Notes: a model not told the origin generated them from the sequence alone. DNA of 64,000 nt from Eustoma russellianum (GCA_036186865.1 AP025042.1:17224722-17288721), one strand, 5' to 3'. Numbered from the stretch's first letter, positions 20,969 through 34,645 are shown. Program-made: numbers and translations.

Positions 20969-22880
20969 ATGGCATCCACAAATCTCAAAACCGAGCAAGA
21001 AGGTATGTCGAGCCAAAGGCCTCCACTTTTTGACGGTGAGTCGTTTATTCAGTGGAAACTTAGGATGAAGCTTTTTCTTATGGCTATAGATATAGACCTT
21101 TGGTCAATCATTGAAGATGGTCCTTATGTCCCATCTAATATATCCACTGTAGACGGAGTTACTTTAGAAGTTATTAAAACTAGACAAGAATATACGTGTG
21201 ATGATAAAAAGAAACTTAGTATGAATGCTAGGGCTATGCAATTGCTTTTAAACGGATTAAGTAAAAGTGAGTCTAGTTATGTGTCAAACTGTTCGAGTGC
21301 ACAAGAAATGTGGAGGATACTAGAAATGAAACACGAAGGCACGAGTCAAGTAAAAGAGTAAAAAATTAACATGCTCATGTCCACACTTGAGTCTTTTAAA
21401 TTATTGCCAAATGAGTCTATTGTAGATATGGATCTTCGTTTGACTAACATCTACAACTCTCTTGAGTCTCTTGGTAAGGCTTTTACTACGCAGGAAAAGG
21501 TGCAGAAAGTCCTACGAAGCCTTCCTTCTGAATGGGACCCTAAAGTGACTGCGATAGAAGAAAGCAAGGAAACTAAATCAATAAAGATGGAAGAACTAAT
21601 CGGTTCACTTAGAGTTTATGAAAATAAACTCACCATTCGGAAAACGGAATCATCTAAACAAGGTAAAGCTATTGCTTTTAAATCAAATGAATACATCTCC
21701 TTTCCCTCCGATCACGTAGATGATAGTGATTCCGAATCGGATAATGATGACCTAATTCTATTGGCTAAAGGATTGAGAAAATCTATGAGAAGGTCATTTA
21801 GAAACAAAAATAAGGGCACTAATACTAAGAGAAATAAGAACAAGCCAAACGATAAAGACGTTAAATGTTATGAATGTGGCAAACTCGGACACTTATCATA
21901 TGACTGCCCAAATAAAGAAAAGCAAACTACTAAGTACCCTGACAAGGAGCGGAACAGACATAGACTCGTCTCAGAACCCAAACAAAGGAAACGTGCTCTA
22001 AAGGCCTCCACCTGGAGTGATTCATCGGATTCTGAGACTGAGATCGAAGAGAAGACCGCACAAGTATGCTTTGCATCCAAAGCATCTAATGAGGTATCAT
22101 CTAATTCTGACTCTGACTCTGAACCTTCTTATGATGATCTTTTTAGTCAGTATCTAGAATTGCACAAATTTACTAAGACTCTCACTAAAGAAAAGAAACG
22201 ATTAATTGAACACAAGAAACTGTTAGAATCTTCTAACGAGAATCTTGTCGCTCAATTAAGCGATTCAAAGAAAGAGTCTTCATGTGTCATCACTGCATTG
22301 AAAACCGAGATTTCATCATTAACCTCTCAAAATAATGAAATGAAATCCGAGATTTCAAATTTGAAATCAAGGAATACCGATTTAGAGAAAATGATGAAAC
22401 AGTTTGACACAGGAGTCCAACATGCTGCATTGTATCATATTATCATAAAAGCATGACAGCGACAAAACTGGACTGGGATACCTTGATACTAACAAAGTAT
22501 CAATCAAACCAACTAAGTTTGTTATGTCTAAGAAAGTAGACATCCCTAAGCCGCAAGTGGCGTCTAAGATGACGCAAAAAGCGCCCCCTTCCTCACGTCC
22601 CACTTCTTCATATCATGTGAAATATAAAGTTGTACCATATAGATATGAAAAGAGAAGAACAATGCATACACGAAATACATATCATCCACGCACTACGCAC
22701 ACACACACAAGGACATATCAAAAGCGTCCTTCATTCAATGAGTATAGAGGAGTCCTTGGGCAAAGGCCCAAAGTGCATGCACCACATGTCTATTATATTG
22801 CACCTTCATTCTTGCCATTTGATAGACCGAGAAGGATCACCCAAGTATGGGTACCGAAAGGTACCTTTACCAAAAGGTGA
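20969..22880 (+). pseudogene. Sirevirus gag of element 2, one stop and one frameshift
   Basis: Capsid/nucleocapsid polyprotein. The start at 20969 is 55 bp after the LTR and matches A and B (MAxxNLKTEQE). The gag core includes QRPPLFDGESFIQWKLRM near residue 12 and KVQKVLRSLPSEWDPKVTAIEE. TCA to TAA at 21359-21361 stops the frame after VKE; the same frame resumes at once. The zinc knuckle CYECGKLGHLSYDC lies near 21869. A coiled coil (about 22150-22410) is followed by a single extra base near 22412, where B and A read GSNMLHRII, and the tail continues in the next frame from 22413 to 22880 (VASKMTQK, HTHTRTYQKRPS, VWVPKGTF). Confidence 0.9.
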
Positions 22881-22964
22881 TTAACTAACTCGAAAGGACC
22901 CAAAATTAAAAGGGTACCTAAATCACCTTTTCACATTGTAGGGAGACCACACTTCGAAAGACAC

Positions 22965-23783
22965 ATCCATAAAGTGGTTCCTTGACAGCGGTTGCTCGAG
23001 GCACATGACGGGTGACCCGAGCTTGTTCTCCAAATTAAAGAAGGTCACAAAAGGCGGATCCGTGACCTTTGGAGACAACAATGAAGGCAAGATCATTGGA
23101 AAAGGTACGATTGGTAATCCGAACACACTCCAAATCTCCAACGTATTTTTGGTAAGCAACTTATCCTATAATCTTCTTAGCATTTCTCAGTTTGTTGACA
23201 ATGGTTTTAATGTGTGTTTTACTCACCCTTATTGCAACATAATAAATAAAAATGAAAAAATCGTTTTAAAAGGAAAACGAGAAGGCAATATTTTTACGCT
23301 ATCTATGAATGATGTAGTAGACGCTAAAGTTAAGTGTTTTATGTCAAATGAACCCAATGTGAATTTATGGCATAGACGTTTAGGACACATTGGCATTTCC
23401 ACACTAGAAAAACTACAACGAAAGAACCTAGTACGGGGATTGCCTACGCTTGATTTAGACAACTTTCAGTTGTGTGAATCTTGCATAAAAGGCAAACAAA
23501 CACGTGAGTCACTTAAGCCGAAAAATGAAATAAGCACGACTAGAATATTAGAACTATTGTGTATCGATTTGTTTGGTCCTAGTCGCACTACAAGCCTTGG
23601 TGGGCGTCACTATGCATGTGTAATTGTTGATGACTTTTCTCGTTACACTTGGACTTTATTTCTTGCACATAAGGATGATAGCGCCGTTGAGATTGTTAAA
23701 TTAATTAACAACTTGAAAATCAATACGGTGTAAATGTGAAAAGGATAAGAAGCGATAGAGGCGGTGAGTTTAAAAACAAATAG
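22965..23783 (+). pseudogene. Protease and integrase N-terminal half of element 2
   Basis: First part of pol. KWFLDSGCSRHMTGD at about 22972-23016 is the retropepsin active site with an intact DSG. The pre-integrase region and integrase zinc-finger (WHRRLGHIG ... CESCIKGK) follow, then the first catalytic Asp in [10 protein letters not shown] and [12 protein letters not shown] single-base deletion near 23710 (A and B retain [12 protein letters not shown]) shifts the frame so that it stops at 23733. A second lesion, AAATAG near 23781, stops the other frame after GGEFKN. The rest of integrase is in the following open frame. Confidence 0.9.
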
Positions 23784-26036
23784 ATGATTTCGTTTTGTGA
23801 AGAAAAAGGAATTAAACATGAGTTTTCGCCACCTATAACTCCACAACTAAATGGAGTAGTGGAAAGAAAGAATCGTACATTACAAGAAATCGCTAGAACT
23901 ATGCTTTGCGAAAATAAATTGCCTAGATTTCTGTGGGCGGAAGCCGTAAATTGTGCATGCTATATTATAAATCGCCTATCTATAAGAAAGAAAATAAACA
24001 AGACACCTTATGAGATTTTGAATGATCGTATGCCTAAGATTGACTATTTTCGTGTGTTTGGATGCAAATGTTTTGTCTTGAATACAAAAGATAATTTAGA
24101 TAAATTTGAATCGAAATCAATTAAGTGTATTTTTGTTGGATATTCTATAAATTCAAAGGCATATAGATGTTATGATCCTCTCACTAGACAAATTATAGAA
24201 TATATTCATGTTAAATTCAATGAATTTGGTGAGATTGATAAAGATAAGGAATATGACGATGATTTTGAATTAAAACCAGTTTTGAATGAAGATAATGATT
24301 CTTTTGATATGTATGATATGAATGAGACACTAGAAATGCATGATCATATAGAAATGCATGATAACTTAGAAAATAATCAACCAAGATGGCATAGAGATCA
24401 CCCACATGATCTCATCATAGGCGACCTCACTCACGGTGTGCGACCACGTAGAAGAATCACTTCGGATGAAATAAATGAATTTCATGCTATGATTTCTGAA
24501 ATTGAGCCCAAAAATGTACATGATGCTTTGAGTGATTCATCTTGGATTGATGCTATGTATGACGAACTTAATCAATTCGTTAGAAATGATGTATGTGATT
24601 TAGTGTCACGACCACAAGATAAGACTATTATAGGCACAAAGTGGGTATTTAGGAATAAAATGAATGAAGAAGGAAAGATTGTTAGAAATAAAGCGAGACT
24701 TGTTGCACAAGGATATAATCAAGAAGAAGGAATTGATTATGATGAAACATTCGCACCCGTAGCACGTCTAGAAACTATACGACTATTACTTGCTATTGCT
24801 TGTATGAAAGATTTTAAATTATATCAAATGGATGTAAAAAGTGCTTTCCTAAACGGATTCATACAAGAAGAAGTATACGTGAAGCAACCACCCGGTTTTA
24901 AAGATTTGAAACATCCAGATCACGTGTACAAACTAAAGAAGGCACTATATGGCCTAAAGCAAGCACCGAGAGCATGTTATGATCGTTTTGCTACTTTCCT
25001 TTTAGAAAATCATTTTAAACGTGGTACTATAGATAGTACACTATTTTTGAAACAAGAAAAATCAGATTTACTTATTATTCAAATCTACGTAGATGACATT
25101 ATTTTTGGCTCTACCTCACATAGCCTTGTTAAAGATTTTGAAAATTGCATGAAATCTGAATTTGAAATGTCTATGGTTGGTGAACTTAATTATTTTCTTG
25201 GCTTACAGATAAAGCAAACAAGTAAAGGAATTCATATAAGCCAAACAAAATATGTTAATGACATGATCAAAAAGTTTAATTTTGAAAATTTGAAACCATC
25301 CCCTACCCATATGAGTGTCACTACTAAATTAGACAAGGACGAACATGGTAAAGACATTGATAATGGATTATATCGATCTATGATAGGTTCTTTGCTATAT
25401 TTAACTGCTAGTGAGCCTGACATCATGTTTAGCGTATACATGTGTGCTCGTTTTCAAAGTCAACCTAAGGTGTCACACTTAAATGCAGTAAAAAGAATAT
25501 TCCGTTATATTAAGCATACGCCCACCTTAGGTATTTGGTACGATAAGGATTGTACATTTGATTTACATGCTTACACTGATGCAGATTATGGTGGCTGTAA
25601 AATAGATAGAAAAAGCACGAGCGGAACCTGCCAATTTATAGGAAATTCTCTTATTTCATGGTTTTTGAAAAAGCAAGCAAGTGTTGCTGTGTCTACTACT
25701 GAGGCTGAGTACATGGCTCTTAGCCTTTGTTGCACACAGTTGTTGTGGATAAAACAACAACTTTCGGACTTTGGAATTATCGTAAATAAAATTCCTATAT
25801 ATTGTGATAGTATGAGTGCCATCAATTTGTCTAAGAACCCCGTGTTACATTCTAAGGCTAAGCATATAGAAGTACGCTATCACTTTTTTCGTGATCACGT
25901 TAACAATGGTAATATTGTCATAGATCACGTACGCATAGAATCACAAGTAGCGGATATATTTACAAAGGCCTTAAATCAAGCCACATATAAATCTCTTCGT
26001 TCTAAATTAGACATGATTCCCGTTGATATGATTTGA
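23784..26036 (+). CDS. Integrase C-terminus, reverse transcriptase and RNase H of element 2 (750 residues, open)
   Basis: The longest open frame in the window. Residues about 1-110 are the integrase C-terminal half with the catalytic Glu in GVVERKNRT and [16 protein letters not shown]. Residues 110-270 are an acidic linker ([10 protein letters not shown]). RT covers about 275-530: [26 protein letters not shown] begins the core, then [32 protein letters not shown] and the catalytic [10 protein letters not shown] near residue 435. RNase H follows with TDADYGGC near 597, [11 protein letters not shown] near 636, [12 protein letters not shown] near 672 and a terminal [10 protein letters not shown]. 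The visible catalytic motifs are present, so the enzyme part might still work if expressed, but it lacks its own start and the N-terminal pol. The methionine at 23784 is only the first after the stop. Confidence 0.9.
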   Translation: MISFCEEKGIKHEFSPPITPQLNGVVERKNRTLQEIARTMLCENKLPRFLWAEAVNCACYIINRLSIRKKINKTPYEILNDRMPKIDYFRVFGCKCFVLNTKDNLDKFESKSIKCIFVGYSINSKAYRCYDPLTRQIIEYIHVKFNEFGEIDKDKEYDDDFELKPVLNEDNDSFDMYDMNETLEMHDHIEMHDNLENNQPRWHRDHPHDLIIGDLTHGVRPRRRITSDEINEFHAMISEIEPKNVHDALSDSSWIDAMYDELNQFVRNDVCDLVSRPQDKTIIGTKWVFRNKMNEEGKIVRNKARLVAQGYNQEEGIDYDETFAPVARLETIRLLLAIACMKDFKLYQMDVKSAFLNGFIQEEVYVKQPPGFKDLKHPDHVYKLKKALYGLKQAPRACYDRFATFLLENHFKRGTIDSTLFLKQEKSDLLIIQIYVDDIIFGSTSHSLVKDFENCMKSEFEMSMVGELNYFLGLQIKQTSKGIHISQTKYVNDMIKKFNFENLKPSPTHMSVTTKLDKDEHGKDIDNGLYRSMIGSLLYLTASEPDIMFSVYMCARFQSQPKVSHLNAVKRIFRYIKHTPTLGIWYDKDCTFDLHAYTDADYGGCKIDRKSTSGTCQFIGNSLISWFLKKQASVAVSTTEAEYMALSLCCTQLLWIKQQLSDFGIIVNKIPIYCDSMSAINLSKNPVLHSKAKHIEVRYHFFRDHVNNGNIVIDHVRIESQVADIFTKALNQATYKSLRSKLDMIPVDMI

Positions 26037-26098
26037 TTTGATATTATTTGATTTACTTTCCTTTTTTGACAGGAATCTTTTGATTAACTTTCCAAAAT

Positions 26099-26311
26099 AA
26101 AGGGGGAGAGAAAAACATGATTTAAGGGGGAGAGAGACACAGGGGGAGAGAGACACTGATTGATCTTAATTGATCTTAATTGCACAAATCAAGGGGGAGC
26201 CGGATTTGAAATTTGAAATTCAAATTTCAAATTTGCTCACAATTCAAGGGGGAGAGATAGCATTTAAATCATGTACACAAATTATTTTGAAAATCATCAA
26301 AAGGGGGAGAT
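26099..26311 (+). promoter_or_regulatory. Cluster of six polypurine tracts before the 3' LTR
   Basis: Six aGGGGGAGa tracts occur at about 26101, 26124, 26141, 26190, 26245 and 26299. The last touches the LTR and would be the primary plus-strand primer. Repeated tracts like this are a known Sirevirus hallmark. The same cluster, reverse-complemented, follows the 3' LTRs of A (34067-34260) and B (37078-37265). A self-complementary run of gaaatttgaaattcaaatttc type lies at about 26205-26234. Confidence 0.85.
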
Positions 26312-29300
26312 TGTAAAGATAAGGGGGTTTGAGTGATTTCAAAATAAGTGTCTTGAATGTACACATATATATAAACGTGTATAAACATATATAAATGTGT
26401 ACATGTATGCATGATAACTTGCCATTACTTGCCTTATTTAGCTTATATATTATGTTGCCGTACTAACGAGCCATGAAGCATTAAAGCTTACATCATATGG
26501 CAAACATTTGTTGTGTTTATACTATTTTCAGGTGCCACCATTAATGAACTAAGTTAGTTTATTAAGTAAAGTACTTAGTTTAATAAACTAAGTAGTTCAT
26601 TAAAGGAAGCTTCATTTGGAAAAGGCACAAAGGCAACAAGGCTAAGGAAGGAAAGTCTTCTCCTCCTCTCCATCTTTAATGTACACACCACATATACATA
26701 AAAATTATATATTTTCAGATTTTTTTGAAAAAGGCGCATACACATGTATTCCAACGTACTACCGACATGTTATATATTTTACGTACGTACGTTAATGTTA
26801 CACCACTATAATTAACTCATATTTATGAGTATATTCAGGTCTTATATCATATGATATAAGATATGGTGATGACAAATTAAATACGACACGATAAAAGGTT
26901 CTAAACCGAAATTTGTCGCTTCGGGCGAATACCGAAACTTCGCCAACGTGTCACGTACTTGCCATAAATAAATGGCCAGCCCATATACATCAAAATATGA
27001 TGTAAATTTCGTGCTACAAATGAAATATTCAGCCAAAAATACTTTCCATGTTGGCACACACAAATTACTCCACATTAAGGCCAAAATGTGAATATTCCAA
27101 GTTTAATTTTGTCACATGTTAATGGTACTACTTTAGACCAGCCAAGTGCTGAGATTTAAAGTATATATTATATATATTATGTATGACATAATATATATAA
27201 CATGTGCAAAAGTTGGAATTTAAATTAGAGAAAAATCGGGTAATCGATAAATATCGAAAATTCGGTTTTCTACGCACATAACATGGAACGTTTTTCTTGT
27301 ACATCATGTGACACGTATCTAGACACTTTTTACATATGATATACATCTTAAAGTGTTCTAGAAAATTAAATTAAGGGCTGATTGGAATATTACATGTGTG
27401 TATTATTAAATGTGCACTATTTTACAAAGTTAGCAAAAATGAATTTCAGCACATGTTACACATCATATAACGTCACATACAGCTGATTTGGAGCACACGT
27501 GGAGCTTTTTTGGCATATTGATTGGTCAAGGATCAATCATACAATGTTGGTGAATTAAAGAGAGAAGCTACAAAAGGTAAAAATTCAAGGTATATCTCTC
27601 TTATGTCACGTGCTGAAAATTTCAGCATACTACACACAAGCTGGCCGATTTTATGGTGTTAAATGTGACATATTTTGTCATCTTTTATTAGGTGATTGAT
27701 TAGAAGAAGATATGGTAAAGTTTTGAATGATAATTAAAAAGATAAATGGTGATATTTCACATATCACACATGCTGAAAATTGTTTCAGCATGTGTACATG
27801 GTGTGGCCGAATTTTAGTACTAAAATGTGTCTAAGTTCATCTTTTAATTGGTAGAAGTACTTACCATATATTATTGATTCATTTTTACGATGAAAATTTA
27901 AAGAAAAATGGTAATGATTTAAAGTTTATCCCCATGATGCACATGCTGAAAAATTCAGCATGGCAAGATTGTCTTGGCCGATTTTTTGGCATAGAAATGG
28001 AAGAATTTTTGGTCTTGCAATTTATGAGAAAATTCTTGATTTATGGTATGATTTTGTGTTTTATGTCACCTTGATGACAACATTGAGCCAATAAGGAGGT
28101 GCCAAGTAAGCGAAGACTAAATGATGATCCAATAGAAAGATGCCAAGTAAGCAAGGCATTGTCACAATGATGTCTTACACTCGCTCAAGGACTTAAAAGA
28201 CAATTTTCAAGAGGGGAGAAGCCCTAAGGGGGGACGGCTGCAACTATAAGGAAAGAAGAGGAGAGCAAACAAAAGAACAACAAGCATTGCATTCTAAAGA
28301 GATCAAATTGCCAAGCTCTTATTCTCCTACATCTTTTTTCTTTCTCTTTTCTTGTAAAAGCCTATTGTATTCATATTCTTTCAATCTTGAATAGGCTTGA
28401 GATAAACCACCATTCATACATCTTTGTAAAAGATTGATCAAGGTGTGATCAATCTTCATTCTAGCAAGGTGGTGGTGTTCGTGCGAATTGTACTTACAAT
28501 ACAAGGTTTGTAAAGGGTTGGAGTTAGGTGTAACTCTATCAACCCTGCGGTAAGGTGTACTACGTGTGTGTGATTAGTGTGAACCAAGGAAGGTGTTCCT
28601 TGAAGACTGGAGTAGGTTGTTTATAACCGAACCAGTATAAAATTCTTGGTGCCATTTACTTTCTGCATTTACTTTTCAGTTACTGCACTGTTTATCCTTC
28701 TTGTTCGCATCCGTAAAAATAGTAAACGATTTTCAAAAATTACGAAACTTTTCAGAAACATACTTACACGTTCTAGGGTTAATTTGGCACAAGTTTCAGC
28801 CCTTTTGGACAAGTATTAGTCAATCAAACATCAAAAGTTCTAAGACTAGTGCAGTCTGATTTTCAGACTTGCAAAGGTTTAGACTTTGATTGTATTTGAC
28901 CTACTTCCCAAAAGAATTTTCCAAAACTGTTTCAACTCATTTAAATATAGTGTATAAAGAGTTAGTGGTCAAATTTTCAGAGCATTTGGACGTTCACACA
29001 AATAGGAATTAATTTTTCAAAACCATCTACCGTTTCTGGCAGATTTGCACAATCTGATTACCAACGGTTTTTGAAGGGGTTACAGGTTGAATTTTAATTT
29101 GAAATTTTTAGGGGACCCTCATAACATCTGAGGCCAAGTTCTCTCAAAATTGCATAATTTTTGGAGACCTCTAACCTAGTTTTAAAAACGTTTTGAAACT
29201 GGTCCTGAAAACAGAATCTGTTTTCAGAACTTGAATTGTTCAAGTTTAAAGAAATTTTAAAAAGCACACTTTCTGCACCCACTATTCAACCCCCCCTTTC

Positions 29301-29324
29301 TAGTGGTGCCTTGTAGATCCTACA
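26312..29324 (+). repeat. 3' LTR of element 2
   Basis: 3013 bp, TGTAAAG to CCTACA. Close match to the 5' LTR with scattered substitutions. It is shorter by 37 bp overall, mainly because of one indel of about 45 bp near 28057. Confidence 0.95.
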
Positions 29325-29495
29325 TAAATAAAATATAACCTAAATACACACATACATATATATATATACACATATATATATATATGTGTGTATATATATA
29401 CACATATATATATATATGTATGTATGTATGTATATAATATAATATAATGTATGTATGCATGCATGTGAGTGCGTATATTCACACACACGCATGTA

Positions 29496-29538
<43 letters not shown>

Positions 29539-29988
29539 GCACATATACATTTGTAGTATTTATAACATAAATTATTTATGTGTGTTTCTATATATACACA
29601 CACACACGTGTGTATTTATATATGTATGCATATGTATATATTCACACACATGTATGTGTAGGCAAATAAACAAAAACATTTTAGTGTTATAGTGAATCTA
29701 AGGATATGTCAGTAATTCTAAAAGTTCAGGTCATACCAAGTTATGATAGACTATGAATCATATGAATAACTTGGGTCGACGACACAGATCTTAGGAGTAG
29801 AAAAGTAGTATTAACACCCAGAACGTTAATATCAAGGTTCCTCTCGTTTTTTGAATCATAGAATTTTCATATCGTTCACCCTTTTGATCATTGATTCATT
29901 AAAGAATGATGTAACGATCCAATATATGAATGCTAATATCACTTCTCTAATAGTATGACAGAATTATGGCATTTTTCTTAAAATAAAC
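29325..29988. repeat. taaat duplication, TA/TG microsatellite and unassigned flank
   Basis: 29325-29329 is the right target duplication of element 2. 29340-29660 is a long (TA)n/(TG)n/(TATG)n microsatellite, similar in kind to the one at 17257-17470, so element 2 sits between two microsatellite blocks. 29660-29988 is plain AT-rich sequence with nothing recognised. Confidence 0.75.
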
Positions 29989-31055
29989 GGTCCGATCCTC
30001 ACCAGGTGGATCAAATGTGATCCTTGTGGTATACCGTCAGTGCCTCGTTAAGGTCCGTTCCTTCAACCTGAGAGGGAAAGACAACATTAGTTGACCGGGG
30101 TTAATGCTTCAGGGAAAATCCTCCGACGCTCAAGTCAGTTATGGACACATTTGTATGTGAGATTGATGGAGATAAAGGTTGAGGCAACCTTTTTAGGGCT
30201 TTCTTTTAAGAGGGTGGTTGTTTCGTATGGATGAGCTCAGACTATGTTCTGGTCGAGCTTAAGACTTTTTTAGGGAGACTTGGATTTCAGTTGGACTTGA
30301 CAGTGTGGAAGTGGACTTTGTTGGCTTCAGCTGGGGATAACTGTTGAAGTTAAAGGCTACATGGCCATGAGAAAAATGGTAATGACACCTGGCTGTCCTG
30401 GTGGCGGTTCTTGTTTGCATGGTCGCCACGTGCAACCTGTGGTGGCAGTGCTGACAACTCTCCTTAGTATGGTTGACATGTGGAGATAAATAACTGCGCT
30501 GCTGGCAGTCCCAAACTGCATGAAGGCCAAGTGTTGTCTTGCAGCCAAGATTTCTGAGTGGCAGGAGCCTGCCTAAGCGTGTCATGGCCAAGCTGAGGTG
30601 CTGCCTGAGCAATTCAAGTAAGGAAATGAAGCCAGAGTAGCCTGCTTGGAGTGAGCCAAGAATGTTCTTCCGAGCTGACCTGAACCGACCTACCCATCCC
30701 AAGGTCTTATATCCGATCCTTGCATTGACCCAGATTTGGGATGCACTGATCGTGATCTCTGCTCTTTGGCCGAGCTGATCTGGATAAGCTTAGCTGGACA
30801 GGCTGGGCTAAGCTTTCTCTATGGACTAAGCTAACCTAGAGGTTGGCCAGGCTGGGAATGACGGTTGCCCTTGGCTGAGGTGAACTGAGGCTGGCGCCCA
30901 GCTGAAGTCCTGAGCAAGATTCTATTTCAGGACTTCTTGAGTGTAGCTAGGTTTGCTGAGGTTGACTTGTCAAGGTCTGGTAGAAGGATACGTCCTCTGC
31001 ACAGGCCTGACCGATCAAGGCTTGAGTTATCCGAGCTTAACTTCCAGCTTTAGGA
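29989..31055 (-). repeat. 3' LTR of element C, major part
   Basis: Matches 59801-60175 over its first approximately 400 bp (shared blocks include gatccttgtggtat and ttccttcaacctgagaggga). The remainder has no second copy because the 5' LTR is truncated. It is interrupted by element A at 31056, and the last 75 bp continue at 54479-54553, ending TATCA next to tttgccccc. This gives an LTR of about 1.14 kb. Confidence 0.75.
31051..31055. repeat. Probable target-site duplication of element A, left copy
   Basis: tagga here and tggga at 54474-54478 directly flank the outer ends of element A's LTRs. Four of five bases match, as expected for an old duplication with one substitution. Confidence 0.6.
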
Positions 31056-34000
31056 TGTAGGATCTGCAAGGCACCACTAGAAGGGGGGGGGGTTGAATAG
31101 TTGGTGCGGAAAGTGTGGTTTTTAAAATTTGTTTTAAACCAAACAACTCAACTTCTGAAAACAGATTCTGTTTTCAGGACCAGTTTTAAAACGTTTTTAA
31201 AACTAGGTTGTAAGTCTTCAAAAATTCTGAAATTTTGAGAGAACTTAGCCTCAGATGTTATGAGTGTCTCCTAAATATTTCAGATTCAAATTCAACCTTT
31301 AACCCCTTCAAAAATCGTTGGTGGTCAGATTGCGCGAATCTGCCAGAAATGGTAGACTGTTTTGAAAAATTTATTCCTATTTGTTCTTAAATCCAATTGC
31401 TCTGAAATTTTAACCACTAACCCGTTATATGTTTTATTTAAATGGGTTGAAATAGTTTTGAAAAATTCTTTCGAACAGTTAGTCAAATACACTCAAAGTC
31501 ACAACCTTTGCAAGCCTAAAAATCAGACTACACTAGTCTCAGAACTTTAGATGTTTCAGTGACTTATACTTATCCAAAAGGGTTGAAACTTATGCTAAAT
31601 TAACCCTAAGACGTGTGGCTATGTTTCTGGAAATTTTTGTAATTTTTGAAAAACGTTTACTATTTTTACGAACGTAAAAAAAGAGTAAACAGTGCATAAA
31701 CAGAATATAAGTGCTGAAAGTAAATGACACCGAGAATTTTATACTGGTTCGGTTATAAACAACCTACTCCAGTCTTCGAGGAACACCTTCATCGGTTCAC
31801 ACTAGTCACACAACACAAATACACCTTACCACCGGGTTGATGGAGTTACACACCAGCTCCAAGCCTTTACAGACATTGTACGATGAATACAATTCGCACG
31901 AACACCACCACCTTGCAAGAATGAAGATTGATCACACTTTGATCAATCTTTTACAAAGATATAGAATGTGTGGTGTTCTAAGATAATCCTATTCAAGAAT
32001 ATGAATATAAGTACAATAGGCTTTCAAGAAGAAGAAAGAAAGAGAGTGTAGAAGCAAGGAGTGCTAGGCGTTTTTGATCCTTGAATTTGCAATGCTTGTT
32101 CTTGTCTTTTGTTTTTGCTCATCTCCTTTCCTTTTAAGCAACATGACCGTCCCCCCTTGATGCTCTTCCCTCTTGAAAATTGTCTTCTAAGTCCTTGGAA
32201 GAATGTGTGGCATCATTGTGACATGATCTTGCTTACTTGGCACCTTCTCATTGGATGATCATTTAACCTTTGCTTACTTGGCACTTCATGATTGGTCGAA
32301 TGTTGTCATCATTTGATGACTTGGAAAATCTGAAAATTCCACTAAAAGCATGTGCCAAAATCAACATAACTTAGTTTCCATAACTCATAAGATTATCATT
32401 CAAATCAAGCAAGATAATATTTCTCCACGCAAGGTTACAAAAATCGCCCATAAGTGCACTTGACATGCTCAAATTTCAGCATGTGATGCATGGTGATTAA
32501 ATGCAAAATACTTCCAAATTTTCATTGATTTTTCTTTTAAAATAAATCACCAATTTGTAGAAAATATTCTTATCAAATTGGAAATGAAATTTGGACGATA
32601 ATAAGGCCTAGAATTCGGCTAAGGTTCATTTCACACATGCTGAAAATTTTCAACATGTGTGATATTCAAGATATCACACTTTATGGCTTTGTATTTAATT
32701 CAAATTACTTCCATTTCTTATTCCAATTAACCACATTTTTCAAGACACAAATTATATTCTCATTAATCCCAAAAATCGGCCAGCTATAACTATACATGCT
32801 GAAATTTTCAGCATGTGTTTCAATTTAGATAAAATTTGAAACATTACCTTTTGTAGCTTCTTTCTTTAAATCACCAACATTGTATGATTGATTCTTGACC
32901 AATCAATATGCCAAAAAGGCTCCGCATATGCTCCATCTCAGCTGTATAGAGCGTGTCTAACATGTATTGTATGTGCTGAATTTTATTTTTGCAAACTTTG
33001 TAAAATAGTGCACATTTAATAATACACACATGTTATATTCCAATCAGCCCTTAATTTAATTTTCTAGAACATTTTAAGATGTATGACATATGTAAAAATG
33101 ATGTGCCAAAAATGTTCCATGTATTGTGTACGTAGAAAACCGAATTTTCGATGTTTATCGATTACCCAATTTTTCTCTAATTAAATTCCAACTTTTTACA
33201 CATGTTACATATATTATGTTACACATAATATATATAATATAAACTTTAATTCTCAGATTTTGGCTGGTCTAAAGTGGCACCATTAACATGTGACAAAATT
33301 AAAATTGGAATCTCCACAATTTGGCCTTAATGTGGGGTGATTTGTGTGTGCCAACATGGAATGATTTTATGGCTGAAAATATCATCATATGCACGAAAAT
33401 AATAATGATTTTTGAGGTATATGGGCTGGCCATCTATTTATGGCAAGTACGTGACACGTTGGCGAAGTTTCGGTATTCGCCCGATACGACAATTTTTGGT
33501 TTAGAACCTTTTAACGTGTCGTATTTAATTTATCATCACCATGACTTATATCATATGATATAAGACCTGAATATACTCATAAATATGAGTTAAGTATGGT
33601 GGTGTGGCGTTAACGTATGTACGTAAAATATATAACGTGTCGGTAGTACGTTGGAATACATGTTTATGTGCCTTTTTTCAAAAAATTTGAAAATATATAT
33701 TTATATATGTATATGCCGTGTATATTGAGTGAGGAGAGGAGGAGAAGACTTTCCTTTCTTGGTCTTGTTGCCTTTGTGCCTTGTTCAAATGTAGCTTTCT
33801 TTAATGAACTACTTAGTTTAATTAACTAAGTACTTCACTTAATGAACTTGTTTAGTTCATTAATGGTGGCACCTGAAAATAGTATAAACACAACAAATGT
33901 TTGCCATTTGATGTAAGATTTAAAGCTTCATGGCTCATTAGTACAGCAATATTATATATGAACTATATAAGGCAAGTAATATGCAATGCACATTTATCTT

Positions 34001-34066
34001 ATTCAAGTTTTTAAGCTCATTTAAATCATATATTTTGAAATCACTCAAACCCCCTTTTTCTCTACA
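31056..34066 (-). repeat. 3' LTR of element A
   Basis: 3011 bp, same family as element 2 in reverse orientation. It carries the family palindromes, including ttatatcatatgatataa near 33547. It is followed on the plus strand by atctccccctttt, the reverse of the polypurine tract. Confidence 0.9.
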
Positions 34067-34302
34067 ATCTCCCCCTTTTGATGATTTTCAAAATAACATA
34101 TGAACATGATTTAAATCCTATCGCTCCCCCTTCAATCATGCATAAATTCAAAATTTGAATTTTAAATTTCGAATTCGCTCCCCCTTGATTTATGCAATCA
34201 GTATCTCTCTCTCTCGTAAATCATGCTTTCTCTCCCCTTTTATTTTGGAAAGTTAATCAAAAGATGCATGTAAATAAGGAAAGAGAATCACATCAAATCA
34301 AA

Positions 34303-34645
34303 TCAAATCATATCAGCTAAAATCATGCCTAATTTGGAACGAAAAGATTCATACGTGGCTTGATTTAAGGCTTTTGTAAAGGTATCCGCTACTTGTGCTT
34401 CCGTGTGTATGTGATCTATGACGATATCACCATTGTTTACGTGATCACGAAGAAAGTGATAGCGTACTTCTATATGCTTGGCCTTAGAGTGTAACACGGG
34501 GTTCTTAGACTACGGTAATTCCAAAGTCCGAAAGTTGTTGCCACAACAACTGTGTGCAACAAAGGCTAAGTGTCATGTACTCAGCCTCAGTAGTGGACAA
34601 AGCAACGCTTGCTTGCTTTTTGGAAAACCATGAAATGAGTGAGTT
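34303..34645 (-). pseudogene. RNase H C-terminal fragment of element A
   Basis: From 34645 the minus strand reads SLISWFSKKQASVALSTTEA and [15 protein letters not shown], then LSDFGITV; an internal deletion near 34508 removes the [11 protein letters not shown] segment, and the frame resumes with [17 protein letters not shown] and ends [12 protein letters not shown]. Upstream coding sequence ends abruptly at 34643-34646, where a LTR sequence of element B starts. The shared gttt at the join suggests a microhomology-mediated deletion. The polypurine cluster lies between this stop and the LTR. Confidence 0.85.

Larger units (their letters stand above)
17865..29324 (+). mobile_element. Structurally complete Sirevirus copia retrotransposon (element 2)
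   Basis: An 11.46-kb element with 5' LTR 17865-20914, primer-binding site 20917-20930, gag 20969 to about 22880, pol about 22965-26036, a cluster of polypurine tracts 26099-26311 and 3' LTR 26312-29324, flanked by taaat on both sides. The LTRs are very similar by eye, so this insertion is probably among the youngest here. Coding capacity is damaged by two stops and two single-base shifts, but the 750-residue C-terminal pol frame is intact. It belongs to the same LTR family as elements A, B and E. Confidence 0.95.
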
